In this document: piece by piece, positions 42,886-51,146 of the stretch | Position numbering within the stretch: position 1 is the stretch's first letter | Layout of the letters: each line of letters begins with the position of its first letter | NCBI GenBank assembly: GCA_032595685.2 | Contig: CP159373.1 | Coordinates: forward strand, 455,001 to 519,000 | Reading direction: 5' to 3' | DNA length: 64,000 bases | From: Candidatus Electrothrix aestuarii | Lineage (GTDB): Bacteria > Desulfobacterota > Desulfobulbia > Desulfobulbales > Desulfobulbaceae | The notes under the pieces: model-generated | Seen by the model: the letters and a program-made list of their open reading frames with translations, nothing else | Databases searched by the model: none | What the model was told of the DNA's origin: nothing | Made by a program: the position numbers and the translations under genes

Positions 42886-42933
42886 CCAACTAACATCACG
42901 GCTAGCACCACAACCAAAATCATAAAACCACAA

Positions 42934-42961
42934 AGCCCGGATGTCTTCTAACATCCGGGCT
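42934..42961 (+). terminator. Strong hairpin after the secreted Cys-rich gene
   Basis: AGCCCGGATGT at 42934-42944 pairs perfectly with ACATCCGGGCT at 42951-42961 around a 6-nt loop, followed by an AT-rich tail. A rho-independent-like stop about 50 bp after the gene end, though the T-run is weak. Confidence 0.65.
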
Positions 42962-43068
42962 ATTTGAAATTTATCCTCACTACATCCTCATCTAAACAAG
43001 AACAGCGGCTTATAAGTCGTCCTCCCCTTCATTCTCAGCTGGGACCTTCCACCAGTCAGTCACCCCTG

Positions 43069-44082
43069 CTACTCACCCCGTTTTTTCACGTCTCCTTTAT
43101 CTACAGGCCGGACAAGCCGGGCAGCAGCAACCAACTGCTGGCGTCCGTTACCGAACGGTGGATAAGCGGCCCGAGTCGGCGTACGTTGATGCCACCGGGT
43201 CCTAGATGCCTTTGTTCTTCCTTTGCGGCCATGTCCGTGAAAAAGCTCGTACCCTGCCACCTTCCCGGCTTTGTCTCTATACACTCGTGCAACAATACCC
43301 ACATGATAAATTCCGTGCCGTGAGGACAACAAGGTGTTGACAGAGGGATTCCTATACACAACACCGGTGCGCCCATAGAACAACACAACTCCGGGTCTGA
43401 TCAGTTCAGCCTGTGCCAAGGCGTTTTTGATAAGGATCAACTCTCCCCGCTCATGGTACCAGCGGGCAAGATCTCTGGAATCACGATAGTGTTCAGGCGT
43501 AGGATATTCATAATCGGGGCAGCGTTTCTTCACCCCCATCAAAACCCTATGTAAAATCCCTGAACAATCGCTGAGCGGACCGACACCATAGAGGATAGAA
43601 CGGGCCTCCAAAGACGCAACCGTTGTTCGCACAGCAGGAAGCAGCCCCTCTGTATAGGCGGCCTGATCGTCTCCGCTGAGATGACCAGAGAAATCCATTT
43701 GCACCGATTTTTCCGGCGGCGCAATGCGCTGTTTTTTTCGCAAAGGACGTAGCGAGACAATGGCCTGGGGCGTAGTTACCTCCTGTTCGCTGTCTGCGTG
43801 CCCCTCTTCTTTACCAGCAGCAGGCAGGGGGAAAGAGGGCATACAGTACTGCATCTCATACAGAACATCCCGACACTGTCTTGCAAAAATACTCTCACCG
43901 TCCTCCTCCGCCTCTACTCTTGCCAGCTCCGGTCGAGGGGACACGTTAATCGACTCATCAGGAAACTCCGCCCTTGTTGAGTATTTTCTACCCCAAAAGG
44001 CCCCGATCAGAAGAGAGGCAATCAGCAGGACAAGCCACACAGATTTCAGATGTAGCAGCTTAATGAGTTTCATTCGTGCCAT
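43069..44082 (-). CDS. Membrane-anchored NlpC/P60-like cysteine peptidase, 337 aa
   Basis: A signal anchor (SVWLVLLIASLLIGAFWG) precedes a low-complexity linker with cysteines (RQCRDVLYEMQYC), then an NlpC/P60-like domain with the expected nucleophile in SDCSGILHRVL (C173), His in GIYHVGIVARVY (H260) and a further His in ELFHGHGRKG. These match the Cys-His-His triad of cell-wall amidases/endopeptidases. It probably acts on peptidoglycan in the periplasm. It lies 22 bp downstream of the AmrS gene on the same strand. The triad is by inspection only. Confidence 0.72.
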   Translation of the reverse strand: MARMKLIKLLHLKSVWLVLLIASLLIGAFWGRKYSTRAEFPDESINVSPRPELARVEAEEDGESIFARQCRDVLYEMQYCMPSFPLPAAGKEEGHADSEQEVTTPQAIVSLRPLRKKQRIAPPEKSVQMDFSGHLSGDDQAAYTEGLLPAVRTTVASLEARSILYGVGPLSDCSGILHRVLMGVKKRCPDYEYPTPEHYRDSRDLARWYHERGELILIKNALAQAELIRPGVVLFYGRTGVVYRNPSVNTLLSSRHGIYHVGIVARVYRDKAGKVAGYELFHGHGRKGRTKASRTRWHQRTPTRAAYPPFGNGRQQLVAAARLVRPVDKGDVKKRGE

Positions 44083-44104
44083 CCCGAATTATCACACAGA
44101 AAAG

Positions 44105-45118
44105 CTATTTCCAACGTCCTTCTATGCGCTCCTGACACAGAGGGCATCTCCCCCCTTCAATCCTATTGTTCTGGACAAAAAAACCGGTTCGAGCGATTAA
44201 CTTCGTATGACAAGAGGGGCAAAACGTATGTTCGCCATCGTCAGAATGCACATTGCCCTGATAGACAAAACGTAGCCCTGCATCCAGGCCTATCTGCCGA
44301 GCCATCTGCAAGGAAGCTACTGTGGTCGGCGAGCGATCAAGCATGGTATACGTGGGATGAAAACCGGTAACATGCCAGGGAATGGCGGGATCAACCTGGG
44401 CAAGAAAAGAGGCTATCCCCTCAAGTTCTTCAGCAGAATCATTCAGGCCGGGAATCACCAAGGTGGTAACCTCTACCCAGATACCGAGCTCCCGCATCAG
44501 GCGGACCGTATCCAGAACCGGTTGCAACGAGGCCTTACAGACCCTGCGATAAAAATCTTCAGAAAAGGACTTGATATCAATATTGATTCCATCCAGCAGA
44601 GGTGCCAACTCCCTGCTACACTCCGGGGTCATATAGCCGTTACTGACAAAAAGATTGGCCAGCCCCCTTTCCCGTGCCAGCGCCATACAATCATAGGCAA
44701 ACTCATAAAAAATGGTCGGCTCCACATAGGTATAGCTGATACTCTGACAACCGCTCTGCTCGGCAGCGTTCACAACCTGCTCAGGAGTTCGCAGACTGCC
44801 AATAATTTCTCCCTGATGCATATGCGGATACCGGGATATCTGGTAATTCTGGCAATGCTTGCAGGAAAAATTACACCCTATCGTAGAGATAGAAGCGGAA
44901 CGAGAGGAGGGAAGGAAATGGTAAAAGGGCTTTTTCTCGATAGGATCGATATTCTCTGCCACCACCCTGCCATACACAAGGGAAACCAACAGACCATCCT
45001 GATTTTCCCGTACCTCACAAAGGCCTCTTCTACCCGGTTTGATGCGGCAACGATGATGGCAGAGCGCGCAGGACACAGTAAGATCTTCTTCTCGGTTATA
45101 CAAACGGGCCTCTTTCAT
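44105..45118 (-). CDS. amrS: AmmeMemoRadiSam system radical SAM enzyme (AmrS-like)
   Basis: The start is set at ATG 45118 with GAGGAAGG 8 nt before it; the upstream frame adds 31 residues unlike the family. The 337-residue protein begins with a Cys-rich zinc-like segment (CALCHHRCRIKPGRRGLCEV), then carries the radical SAM motif CNFSCKHC (C82, C86, C89), the glycine/SAM region (QSISYTYVEPTIFYEFAYDC), and a C-terminal zinc ribbon (CPSCHTKL, CPLCQERI). AmrS-type enzymes act with Memo-like and AMMECR1-like proteins in a pathway of unknown chemistry. These partners are not in the window. The NlpC-like gene follows closely. Confidence 0.9.
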   Translation of the reverse strand: MKEARLYNREEDLTVSCALCHHRCRIKPGRRGLCEVRENQDGLLVSLVYGRVVAENIDPIEKKPFYHFLPSSRSASISTIGCNFSCKHCQNYQISRYPHMHQGEIIGSLRTPEQVVNAAEQSGCQSISYTYVEPTIFYEFAYDCMALARERGLANLFVSNGYMTPECSRELAPLLDGINIDIKSFSEDFYRRVCKASLQPVLDTVRLMRELGIWVEVTTLVIPGLNDSAEELEGIASFLAQVDPAIPWHVTGFHPTYTMLDRSPTTVASLQMARQIGLDAGLRFVYQGNVHSDDGEHTFCPSCHTKLIARTGFFVQNNRIEGGRCPLCQERIEGRWK

Positions 45119-45239
45119 GGACAGACCTTCCTCATCAAAGGTATTAACGGTTGCAGGACAAGAGAGAACTGCGTATAACAAAAGAATAAAAGAATATTTC
45201 CATTTTGCCAAGCTGGATCAGAGAGAATCGGAAAGAAAA

Positions 45240-45704
45240 ATGATCAAGATAATTTCAGGGGGCCAGACAGGCGCGGATCAGGGGGCTCTGGATGCTGCTA
45301 TCCAACGCGACATCCCGCATGGTGGCTGGCTCCCCAAGGGAAGAGCAACCGAAGAAGGACCTTTGGGTCGAGAGTACAGGCTCCAGGAACTGAACTCCCA
45401 CCGCTACCGGGACCGTACCGAAAAAAATGTGAAAGACAGCGACGGCACCCTGATCGTCTCTTACGGCCCGCTCACAGGTGGTTCCGCCCTCACCGAGGCC
45501 TTGGCTATTCGCCATGATCGTCCCTGTCTCCACCTCAACATGGACTACTTCACCCTGGATGATGCGGTCAAAACCGTTGACAAGTGGCTCCAGAAACACG
45601 CCATCAAGATCCTCAACGTTGCTGGTCCACGTGCCAGCAGTGACGAACGGATCTACGAGACCGTCCGGGGAATCGTCCTTGCTCTCAACCTGGAAGCAGA
45701 CTAA
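45240..45704 (+). CDS. Putative molybdenum carrier (MoCo_carrier / SLOG-like) protein, 154 aa
   Basis: ATG 45240 gives the clean family start MIKIISGGQTGADQGALDAA with GGAAAG before it; the longer frame begins inside amrS and is rejected. The strand GGWLPKGRATEEGPLGREY, the NVKDSDGTLIVSYGPLTGGS segment and GPRASSDERIYETVRGIV fit the putative molybdenum-carrier family (pfam12694), a Rossmann-like SLOG relative. Molybdenum cofactor binding is known for some members; nucleotide binding would also fit. It is divergent from amrS and convergent with galE. Confidence 0.82.
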   Translation: MIKIISGGQTGADQGALDAAIQRDIPHGGWLPKGRATEEGPLGREYRLQELNSHRYRDRTEKNVKDSDGTLIVSYGPLTGGSALTEALAIRHDRPCLHLNMDYFTLDDAVKTVDKWLQKHAIKILNVAGPRASSDERIYETVRGIVLALNLEAD

Positions 45705-45754
45705 GGGCCGCTCCTGTTACTCGTTCTCCCCATCAACAGCATTCTACTTGTCCC

Positions 45755-46735
45755 CTACCTATTCTCACGAGCAGTATGCCAGGCCAGGGCCGAGCGAATA
45801 ATGGTCTCGATAGCAGAGCACTGGGGACGCCAACCCAGGAGTTTCTCAGCTTTATCTGCTGAGGCGATCAGGGTAGGTGGATCACCTGGTCGCCGTGGCC
45901 CCAGCTTAACCGGCACCTTGCGCTCGGACAACTCCTCTACAGCCTGAATAATACGCTGCACCGAGGTACCAGTGCCCGTGCCCAGATTAACAGCTAAGGA
46001 CTTCTTTTCTTTTTCCAAAAATTCCAGGGCCCGGACATGGGCATCTGCCAGGTCGGCAACATGGATATAATCACGGATGGCCGTGCCGTCTGGAGTATCG
46101 TAATCTGTACCAAAGATCTCAATGGCTGAACGACGTCCTAAAGCGGCCTGAATAACCAGGGGGACCAGATGGGTTTCTGGATCATGCTCCTCGCCCACCT
46201 GCCCCTCCAAGTCAGCACCGGCAGCATTAAAATAACGCAGAGAAATCGAAGCGAGTTCGTAGGCCGAGCTGTAATCCTCCAGGATCTGCTCAATCATCAA
46301 TTTGCTCCGGCCATAGGGATTGATAGGCTGCTGCGGATGTGCCTCGGTCAAAGGCAGGGTCTGGGGATTACCATAGGTAGCACAGGTACTGGAAAAGATA
46401 AGTTGCTGACAATCATATCGACGCATCACCTCAAGCAGAGCCAAGGTACCAGCAACATTATTTTGATAATATTTTTCCGGCTGCTGGACAGACTCCCCCA
46501 CATAGGCAAAAGCAGCAAAATGGATCACCGCCTCAGGCTGATGCTCGGCAAAGACCTTGTCCAACAGGGCTGTATCAGCGATATCCCCCTGGATAAAGGG
46601 CCCCCATTGCACGGCCCAGCTATGGCCATAGACCAAATTATCATAGGTAATGGGGAGGTAGCCCCGCTGAGCAAGGAGCTTACAGGTATGGCTACCGATA
46701 TAACCAGCACCACCAGTTACCAGAATTTTTTTCAT
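45755..46735 (-). CDS. galE: UDP-glucose 4-epimerase
   Basis: A 326-residue extended SDR: NAD-binding GGAGYIGSH (about 7-15), SSTCATYG and the YGRSKLMIE catalytic Tyr-x-x-x-Lys, RYFNAAGADLEGQVGEEHDP, and the sugar-binding region LGPRRPGDPPTLIASADKAE. This is typical GalE, which interconverts UDP-glucose and UDP-galactose for polysaccharide or LPS synthesis. No other sugar gene adjoins. It is convergent with the SLOG-like gene. Confidence 0.95.
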   Translation of the reverse strand: MKKILVTGGAGYIGSHTCKLLAQRGYLPITYDNLVYGHSWAVQWGPFIQGDIADTALLDKVFAEHQPEAVIHFAAFAYVGESVQQPEKYYQNNVAGTLALLEVMRRYDCQQLIFSSTCATYGNPQTLPLTEAHPQQPINPYGRSKLMIEQILEDYSSAYELASISLRYFNAAGADLEGQVGEEHDPETHLVPLVIQAALGRRSAIEIFGTDYDTPDGTAIRDYIHVADLADAHVRALEFLEKEKKSLAVNLGTGTGTSVQRIIQAVEELSERKVPVKLGPRRPGDPPTLIASADKAEKLLGWRPQCSAIETIIRSALAWHTARENR

Positions 46736-46906
46736 AGCAAAGAGGGAAGGAGAAACTGAACATTACCCGCAACACCCTTGAACAATCGTAAATAATAACG
46801 GTGCTCATTCTTGTCCCAGGACAGGGCGTGCATTTTCTTGAGATGCAAGATAGCAGAAATCCCGCAGCATCTCAACGCAAGAGCAAAAATACGGGCCAGA
46901 TTTCCT

Positions 46907-47353
46907 CTACCCTTCCAGGTCCTTCTGTACCTGCTCCAATTTCTCCTTTTGCTCAGGCTGCAAAATTCTGCCCACGATCAGGCGTTCCTCAGCCATCTGC
47001 AAAATCATTTTCTCTCTGACCCCGGCTTTTGTCCTGGTTAGGATCTTCACAGCCCGCTCATTGATCACATCAGCAGCCAAAATCCGGTACAGTTTCTGGT
47101 CAATTGCCTCCAGTTTAGCCCATAAGTCTGTTCTTTTTTTCCGGGCCTCCTCATCGGCTTCCTGGATCTCTTTCACCTGCTCAGGTGTCAATTCCAGGCT
47201 GGCAACTATATTCTTATCCTGCCAAATAGCCAAGACAGATAACTGCTTCTCGGATTCGGCGTAAGCTGTTCCAGCAATGCTGAAAAAGAAAAACAGCAAG
47301 AGCAATAACGCAATGACTCTTCTTCCTTTTTTGAGAGTATATACTGTTTTCAT
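46907..47353 (-). CDS. Spy/CpxP-like periplasmic protein, 148 aa
   Basis: Signal peptide (VIALLLLLFFFFSIAGTAYA) then a helical mature protein: VASLELTPEQVKEIQEADEE, ARKKRTDLWAKLEAIDQKLY, RMAEERLIVGRILQPEQKEK. It has one LTPEQ box and a variant repeat (LQPEQ), as in CpxP/Spy. It diverges from the response regulator at 47542 and carries CpxR-like boxes in its promoter, so it is probably the feedback inhibitor or chaperone of the adjacent two-component system, as CpxP is in E. coli. Confidence 0.78.
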   Translation of the reverse strand: MKTVYTLKKGRRVIALLLLLFFFFSIAGTAYAESEKQLSVLAIWQDKNIVASLELTPEQVKEIQEADEEARKKRTDLWAKLEAIDQKLYRILAADVINERAVKILTRTKAGVREKMILQMAEERLIVGRILQPEQKEKLEQVQKDLEG

Positions 47354-47428
47354 ACTATTCTCTTTACGGCCTTCTCTTGATCACAGGGAAATGATATCTT
47401 CACTTGGCCCTTACAATACTCAATGAAT

Positions 47429-47476
47429 GTAAAGATTTTTTTTTCATCAGAATGTAAATTGTAAAGGCTTTGTAAA
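47429..47476 (-). promoter_or_regulatory. CpxR-like box cluster in the spy-like / response-regulator gap
   Basis: On the plus strand GTAAA at 47461-47465 and 47472-47476 (6-nt gap) and at 47429-47433. Read on the minus strand, toward the Spy-like gene, this is TTTAC-N6-TTTAC with a third TTTAC 32 bp on, the same spacing as at 19750-19797. The third begins TTTACATTCATTGAGTATTG, differing from that site by one base. An extra GTAAA at 47454-47458 lies between. The region likely controls both divergent genes. Confidence 0.7.
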
Positions 47477-47541
47477 AGTGATTGCCGGAAGCCCCCCTGG
47501 GCAGCAAGAATAAAAAGAGGACGAGCCAAGGATACCGCAAA

Positions 47542-48261
47542 ATGAAGATACTTATGATTGATGACGACCGGAAACTTTGCCGTTTAGTTAGCGATTATCT
47601 GGAGCCTATGGGCTATGAAGTGGAAGCAGCCCATAACGGCACCCAAGGCCTGGAGATGATCAGGGCTGGGGAATATCATGCTGCCATCCTGGATGTTATG
47701 ATGCCGGAGATGGATGGTTTTGAGGTATTGAAGCAGCTACGACAGGAATCTGATATCCCGGTGCTGATGCTCAGTGCCCGGGGAGATGAAACAGACAGGA
47801 TTGTGGGCCTAGAAATGGGCGCAGATGATTATCTGCCCAAGACCTTTTCCTCCCGGGAATTGCTTGCCCGCCTGCGGGCAGTGACCCGCCGCTACCAAAA
47901 GGTTGAAGAGCTTTCCAAGGCTGCGCCCGAGGACTCCACAGATAAGGACATCCTCTGTTTTGCCGACCTGCGCATTGAACAGGGCTCACGGACCGTGCAA
48001 CTCAACGAGCAACTCCTCAACCTGACCCCGGTGGAATACGACCTCCTGGTCACGTTGGCCCATTCTGCGGGTCGGGTCCTGAATCGTGACCAGCTCCTTG
48101 ATGCTGTTGCCGGACGAAACTATGAGGTTTTTGACCGCTCTGTGGATGTCCACATTTCCTCCTTGCGGAAAAAACTCGGGGAGAACCCGCGAACTCCCCG
48201 TTTTATACGTACAATCCGAACCGCCGGATACATGTTCCAATTACCGGATAAAAAAGAATGA
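47542..48261 (+). CDS. OmpR/CpxR-family response regulator
   Basis: ATG 47542 gives the canonical MKILMIDDDRKLCRLVSDYL start; AAGGA precedes it. The 240-residue protein has a receiver domain with phosphoacceptor D51 (AAILDVMMPEMDGFEVLKQL) and a lysine in LPKTFSS, and an OmpR-type winged-helix domain (SRTVQLNEQLLNLTPVEYDL, VFDRSVDVHISSLRKKLGEN). It is co-transcribed with the kinase with a 4-nt overlap. The CpxR-like boxes nearby fit its family, so it is the best candidate to bind all three box regions in the window. Confidence 0.9.
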   Translation: MKILMIDDDRKLCRLVSDYLEPMGYEVEAAHNGTQGLEMIRAGEYHAAILDVMMPEMDGFEVLKQLRQESDIPVLMLSARGDETDRIVGLEMGADDYLPKTFSSRELLARLRAVTRRYQKVEELSKAAPEDSTDKDILCFADLRIEQGSRTVQLNEQLLNLTPVEYDLLVTLAHSAGRVLNRDQLLDAVAGRNYEVFDRSVDVHISSLRKKLGENPRTPRFIRTIRTAGYMFQLPDKKE

Positions 48262-49760
48262 TTAAGCTGAACTCCACCCTCTTTACCAAGATTCTGTCTT
48301 GGTTTTTTCTCAATATGCTGCTTGTGCTGGCAGCGCTCACGCTATTTTTTGCCTTTCAGCCCCAGTTTCATTTGCAAGAACTTTTCGGTCAGCAGGGCTC
48401 GGATCGCCTGCGCGTCGCAGGCATGTTGATATCCCATGACCTCAATCAGGCCAAAGAAGAGGAATGGCCTGACATCCTTGCCCGTCACGGTTCAATAAAC
48501 GGTGTCAACTTTGTCGTTATCCTCCGAGACGGGACCCTTATATCCTCTACCCTGAAAAGCCTGCCCAAAGAGATTGAACGCAGGACCCAAGAGGCCTTGC
48601 ACCACCGTGGATCTGGCTCCTGGCGAGAACGTCTCCTGCGCAGAAATGCCGAGCTAAGTAAAAACTGCTCCAACGACGAAATAAAAAATTGTCCTAAGAA
48701 TTTCCTGCCCCCTCAATGGCACGGCAAGAGACCGCATCTGTTCATCCACACCAAGAATCCAAGCCAGTACTGGTTCGGAACCAAAATCCCCATATTCTTT
48801 GCCCCAGACAAGCGACCCGTATTCGGTGTGCTGTTGGCATACTCTGATTCCATCACCGGCAATGGTTTCTTCTTTGACCCCTTGCCCTGGATGGTTGTTG
48901 TCGCTGCGGTGCTGCTGATCACGATTCTACTCTGGATTCCCCTGGTACGTCATATCACCAAACCGCTGGTCCGCATGACCCAGGCTACCGAGGAAATCGC
49001 CAAAGGCAACTTCAACGTCTCTATCAATGAGCCACGGGCCGATGAGATCGGTCGACTGGCAACGAGCATTAATCACATGACCACCCGCCTGGATGAGTTT
49101 GTCAAAGGCCAGAAGCGTTTTCTCGGCGACGCCGCCCATGAGCTCGGCTCTCCGGTAGCACGGATTCAGTTTGGCCTGGGTGTGCTGGAGCAGCGCCTGG
49201 AAGGTGGAAATCAGGAGCGGGTGCAGGATGTAATGGAGGATGTGGAGGAGATGTCCAAGCTAATCCGTGAGCTCCTGGCCTTTTCCCGGGCAGAGATGAA
49301 CTCTGATGCGGTTGAGCTGGAAGAGATTCTCCTGCTGCCCGTGGTGGAAGCAGCGGTACGGCGGGAAATAACCCCTGCGGTGCAGATTGATGTCCAGGTT
49401 GATCCTGAGCTTTCCGCCCTTGCCTCAGCGGATCTGATGACCCGTGCTGTGGCAAATCTGCTGCGCAATGCGGTGAAGTACGCTGGCGATGCCGGACCGA
49501 TCACAGTAACGGGCCAGCACAAGGACGATCAGGCCATCCTGATGGTCAAGGATTCCGGGCCCGGTGTGGCAGAGGAATATATTGATCGCCTCTTTGATCC
49601 CTTCTTCCGGCCCGAGCCCTCCCGTGACCGGGATTCCGGCGGGGTGGGCCTGGGCATGGCTATCGTTAAGACCTGCGTCTCTGCCTGTCAGGGGACGGTT
49701 TCAGCTCGTAACCGGGAGCCGAAGGGCTTTGCGGTGACGATTAGTTTAAACAGCGACTAA
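48258..49760 (+). CDS. CpxA-like sensor histidine kinase, 500 aa
   Basis: Two membrane helices (LNMLLVLAALTLFFAFQP; WMVVVAAVLLITILLWIPLV) enclose a periplasmic sensor of about 180 residues, then HAMP (TKPLVRMTQATEEIAKGNFN), HisKA with H294 (GDAAHELGSPVARIQFGL) and HATPase with N box LLRNAVKYAG, G1 DSGPGVAEEYIDRLFDPFFR and G2 GGVGLGMAIVKTC. The H box has the CpxA-like AHELGSP form. It overlaps the regulator gene by 4 nt. It probably reads envelope stress with the Spy-like protein as modulator. Confidence 0.9.
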   Translation: MIKLNSTLFTKILSWFFLNMLLVLAALTLFFAFQPQFHLQELFGQQGSDRLRVAGMLISHDLNQAKEEEWPDILARHGSINGVNFVVILRDGTLISSTLKSLPKEIERRTQEALHHRGSGSWRERLLRRNAELSKNCSNDEIKNCPKNFLPPQWHGKRPHLFIHTKNPSQYWFGTKIPIFFAPDKRPVFGVLLAYSDSITGNGFFFDPLPWMVVVAAVLLITILLWIPLVRHITKPLVRMTQATEEIAKGNFNVSINEPRADEIGRLATSINHMTTRLDEFVKGQKRFLGDAAHELGSPVARIQFGLGVLEQRLEGGNQERVQDVMEDVEEMSKLIRELLAFSRAEMNSDAVELEEILLLPVVEAAVRREITPAVQIDVQVDPELSALASADLMTRAVANLLRNAVKYAGDAGPITVTGQHKDDQAILMVKDSGPGVAEEYIDRLFDPFFRPEPSRDRDSGGVGLGMAIVKTCVSACQGTVSARNREPKGFAVTISLNSD

Positions 49761-49824
49761 ACCCTTCGCAGCAGAATTTCTTGCCTTTTTCCAACAACTC
49801 TGTTTCACTCCTCTGAATGAGTAA

Positions 49825-49845
49825 CGCCCGGGATAATCCCGGGCG
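49825..49845. terminator. Perfect palindrome after the two-component genes
   Basis: CGCCCGGGAT-A-ATCCCGGGCG: a 10-bp arm palindrome, 64 bp after the kinase stop. A pyrimidine-rich stretch with TTTT follows at 49851-49864. A terminator is likely, although a site-specific binding palindrome is possible. Confidence 0.55.
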
Positions 49846-49910
49846 CAAGCCCTTCCCTCTTTTGTCTTCGTGGAGAGGGGAACTTATTCAGCCAGCCAAG
49901 GAAGACAAAC

Positions 49911-51146
49911 ATGCAAAACGGCAATTTCATCGCCACGTTGGGCAGCAGCACAAACCCCGGCCTGCTCCCCCTGGAAGAACGCCTTTCCTGGATCAGCAAG
50001 GGAGAAAATCCCTTTCATGCCGATTCCGCTCTACCGGGCAACTCCCCGGTCTTTTTCGGTCGGGAAAGCCTGCTCTATCGATTCCGCTTAAAGCTCTGCA
50101 CAGATAATCCCGGACATATCAGCTTAGTCGGCGATCCACGTATCGGCAAAAGCTCCCTGATGAATCAGCTCAAAGCTATCTTGGAAGCGGAAGAAGGCTT
50201 GGTCTCCATCTGCTGTAATGCCCAAGGGTTGAATGAGGCCTCGCAGAAACGTTTTTTCACTGATCTTGGAGAGAGTATTGCCGGGGCCTTGGGCGAGAAG
50301 CTTGAGAAGCGTCTTGAGGATTTCGACCAATTTCAGCGTTTCATTCGGCGATGGGCGAAAGAATACCGCTTTGTCCTGCTCTTGGATGAGTTTGAAATTA
50401 TGGCCGACAATCCGGTCTTTGATGTGACCTTTTTCAATAATCTGCGCAGTCTTGGCGATAATCCAGAGAACTGTTTTGGCTTTTTCATTATCAGCCATGA
50501 ACACATCAGAGCGCTTTGCCATACTGAGGCCATTCATGGTTCCCGATTTTGGAATATCTTCGATGCCTGGGTGCTCGGGTTGTTAGAGGAGGATGCGGCC
50601 CGTCAGCTTGTGAAGCGGCCTTTACAGCAGGCGGAGATTTCCTTGGATACCACGCCGGAACAATTCCTGAAACGATACGGCAGGCATCCTTTTCTCCTCC
50701 AACGAGCTTTGCAGGAATATACTTTTTCGGCCCAGCATGGTTTGACACCTGATCTGCGTCATCTGGAGAGGAATCTCTATAATGTTATGCAGGATCTTTG
50801 GATGCGCTGTAAGGAGCAGGAGGTTGCCCGCTTGTTTGAGGTGATTGCGGAGAAAACAGTTCCGCATGATAAGATCAGCCAGGATTTAGAGGAGCGCGGG
50901 TTGCTGAACAGGGATAAACTCTTTTGCCCGGACTTTGCCAAGGCTTTGCCGGAAAATTTAATCCCCAGCAAAACTGGAATAGAAGAATATCTTCAGGAGA
51001 TTAAAACAAATCCTCTGAAAGCTCTGGGCAGGGCTGACCGCTGGTTGCGTTATTTGGAGAAGATTGAAAAGGCGGCTACCCATATTGGCAAAATCAAGAA
51101 GGCTTATGATCAGGTTTTTCCTGATGAAAAGGGGCCAACACCATGA
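49911..51146 (+). CDS. AAA/STAND-type ATPase, 411 aa, first gene of a two-gene module
   Basis: A cytoplasmic ATPase that opens with a short lead (NPGLLPLEERLSWISKGENP) and FGRESLLYRF, then Walker A VGDPRIGKSSLMNQL (about 72-86), Walker B FVLLLDEFEIMADNP (about 157-171), a sensor region FGFFIISHEHIRALC and a winged-helix-like tail with LKRYGRHPFLLQRALQEYTF. It resembles AAA_22/Arch-ATPase STAND NTPases. Its stop overlaps the start of the 1116-aa membrane ATPase by 4 nt (ATGA), so the two work together. No known effector domain is visible. Confidence 0.72.
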   Translation: MQNGNFIATLGSSTNPGLLPLEERLSWISKGENPFHADSALPGNSPVFFGRESLLYRFRLKLCTDNPGHISLVGDPRIGKSSLMNQLKAILEAEEGLVSICCNAQGLNEASQKRFFTDLGESIAGALGEKLEKRLEDFDQFQRFIRRWAKEYRFVLLLDEFEIMADNPVFDVTFFNNLRSLGDNPENCFGFFIISHEHIRALCHTEAIHGSRFWNIFDAWVLGLLEEDAARQLVKRPLQQAEISLDTTPEQFLKRYGRHPFLLQRALQEYTFSAQHGLTPDLRHLERNLYNVMQDLWMRCKEQEVARLFEVIAEKTVPHDKISQDLEERGLLNRDKLFCPDFAKALPENLIPSKTGIEEYLQEIKTNPLKALGRADRWLRYLEKIEKAATHIGKIKKAYDQVFPDEKGPTP

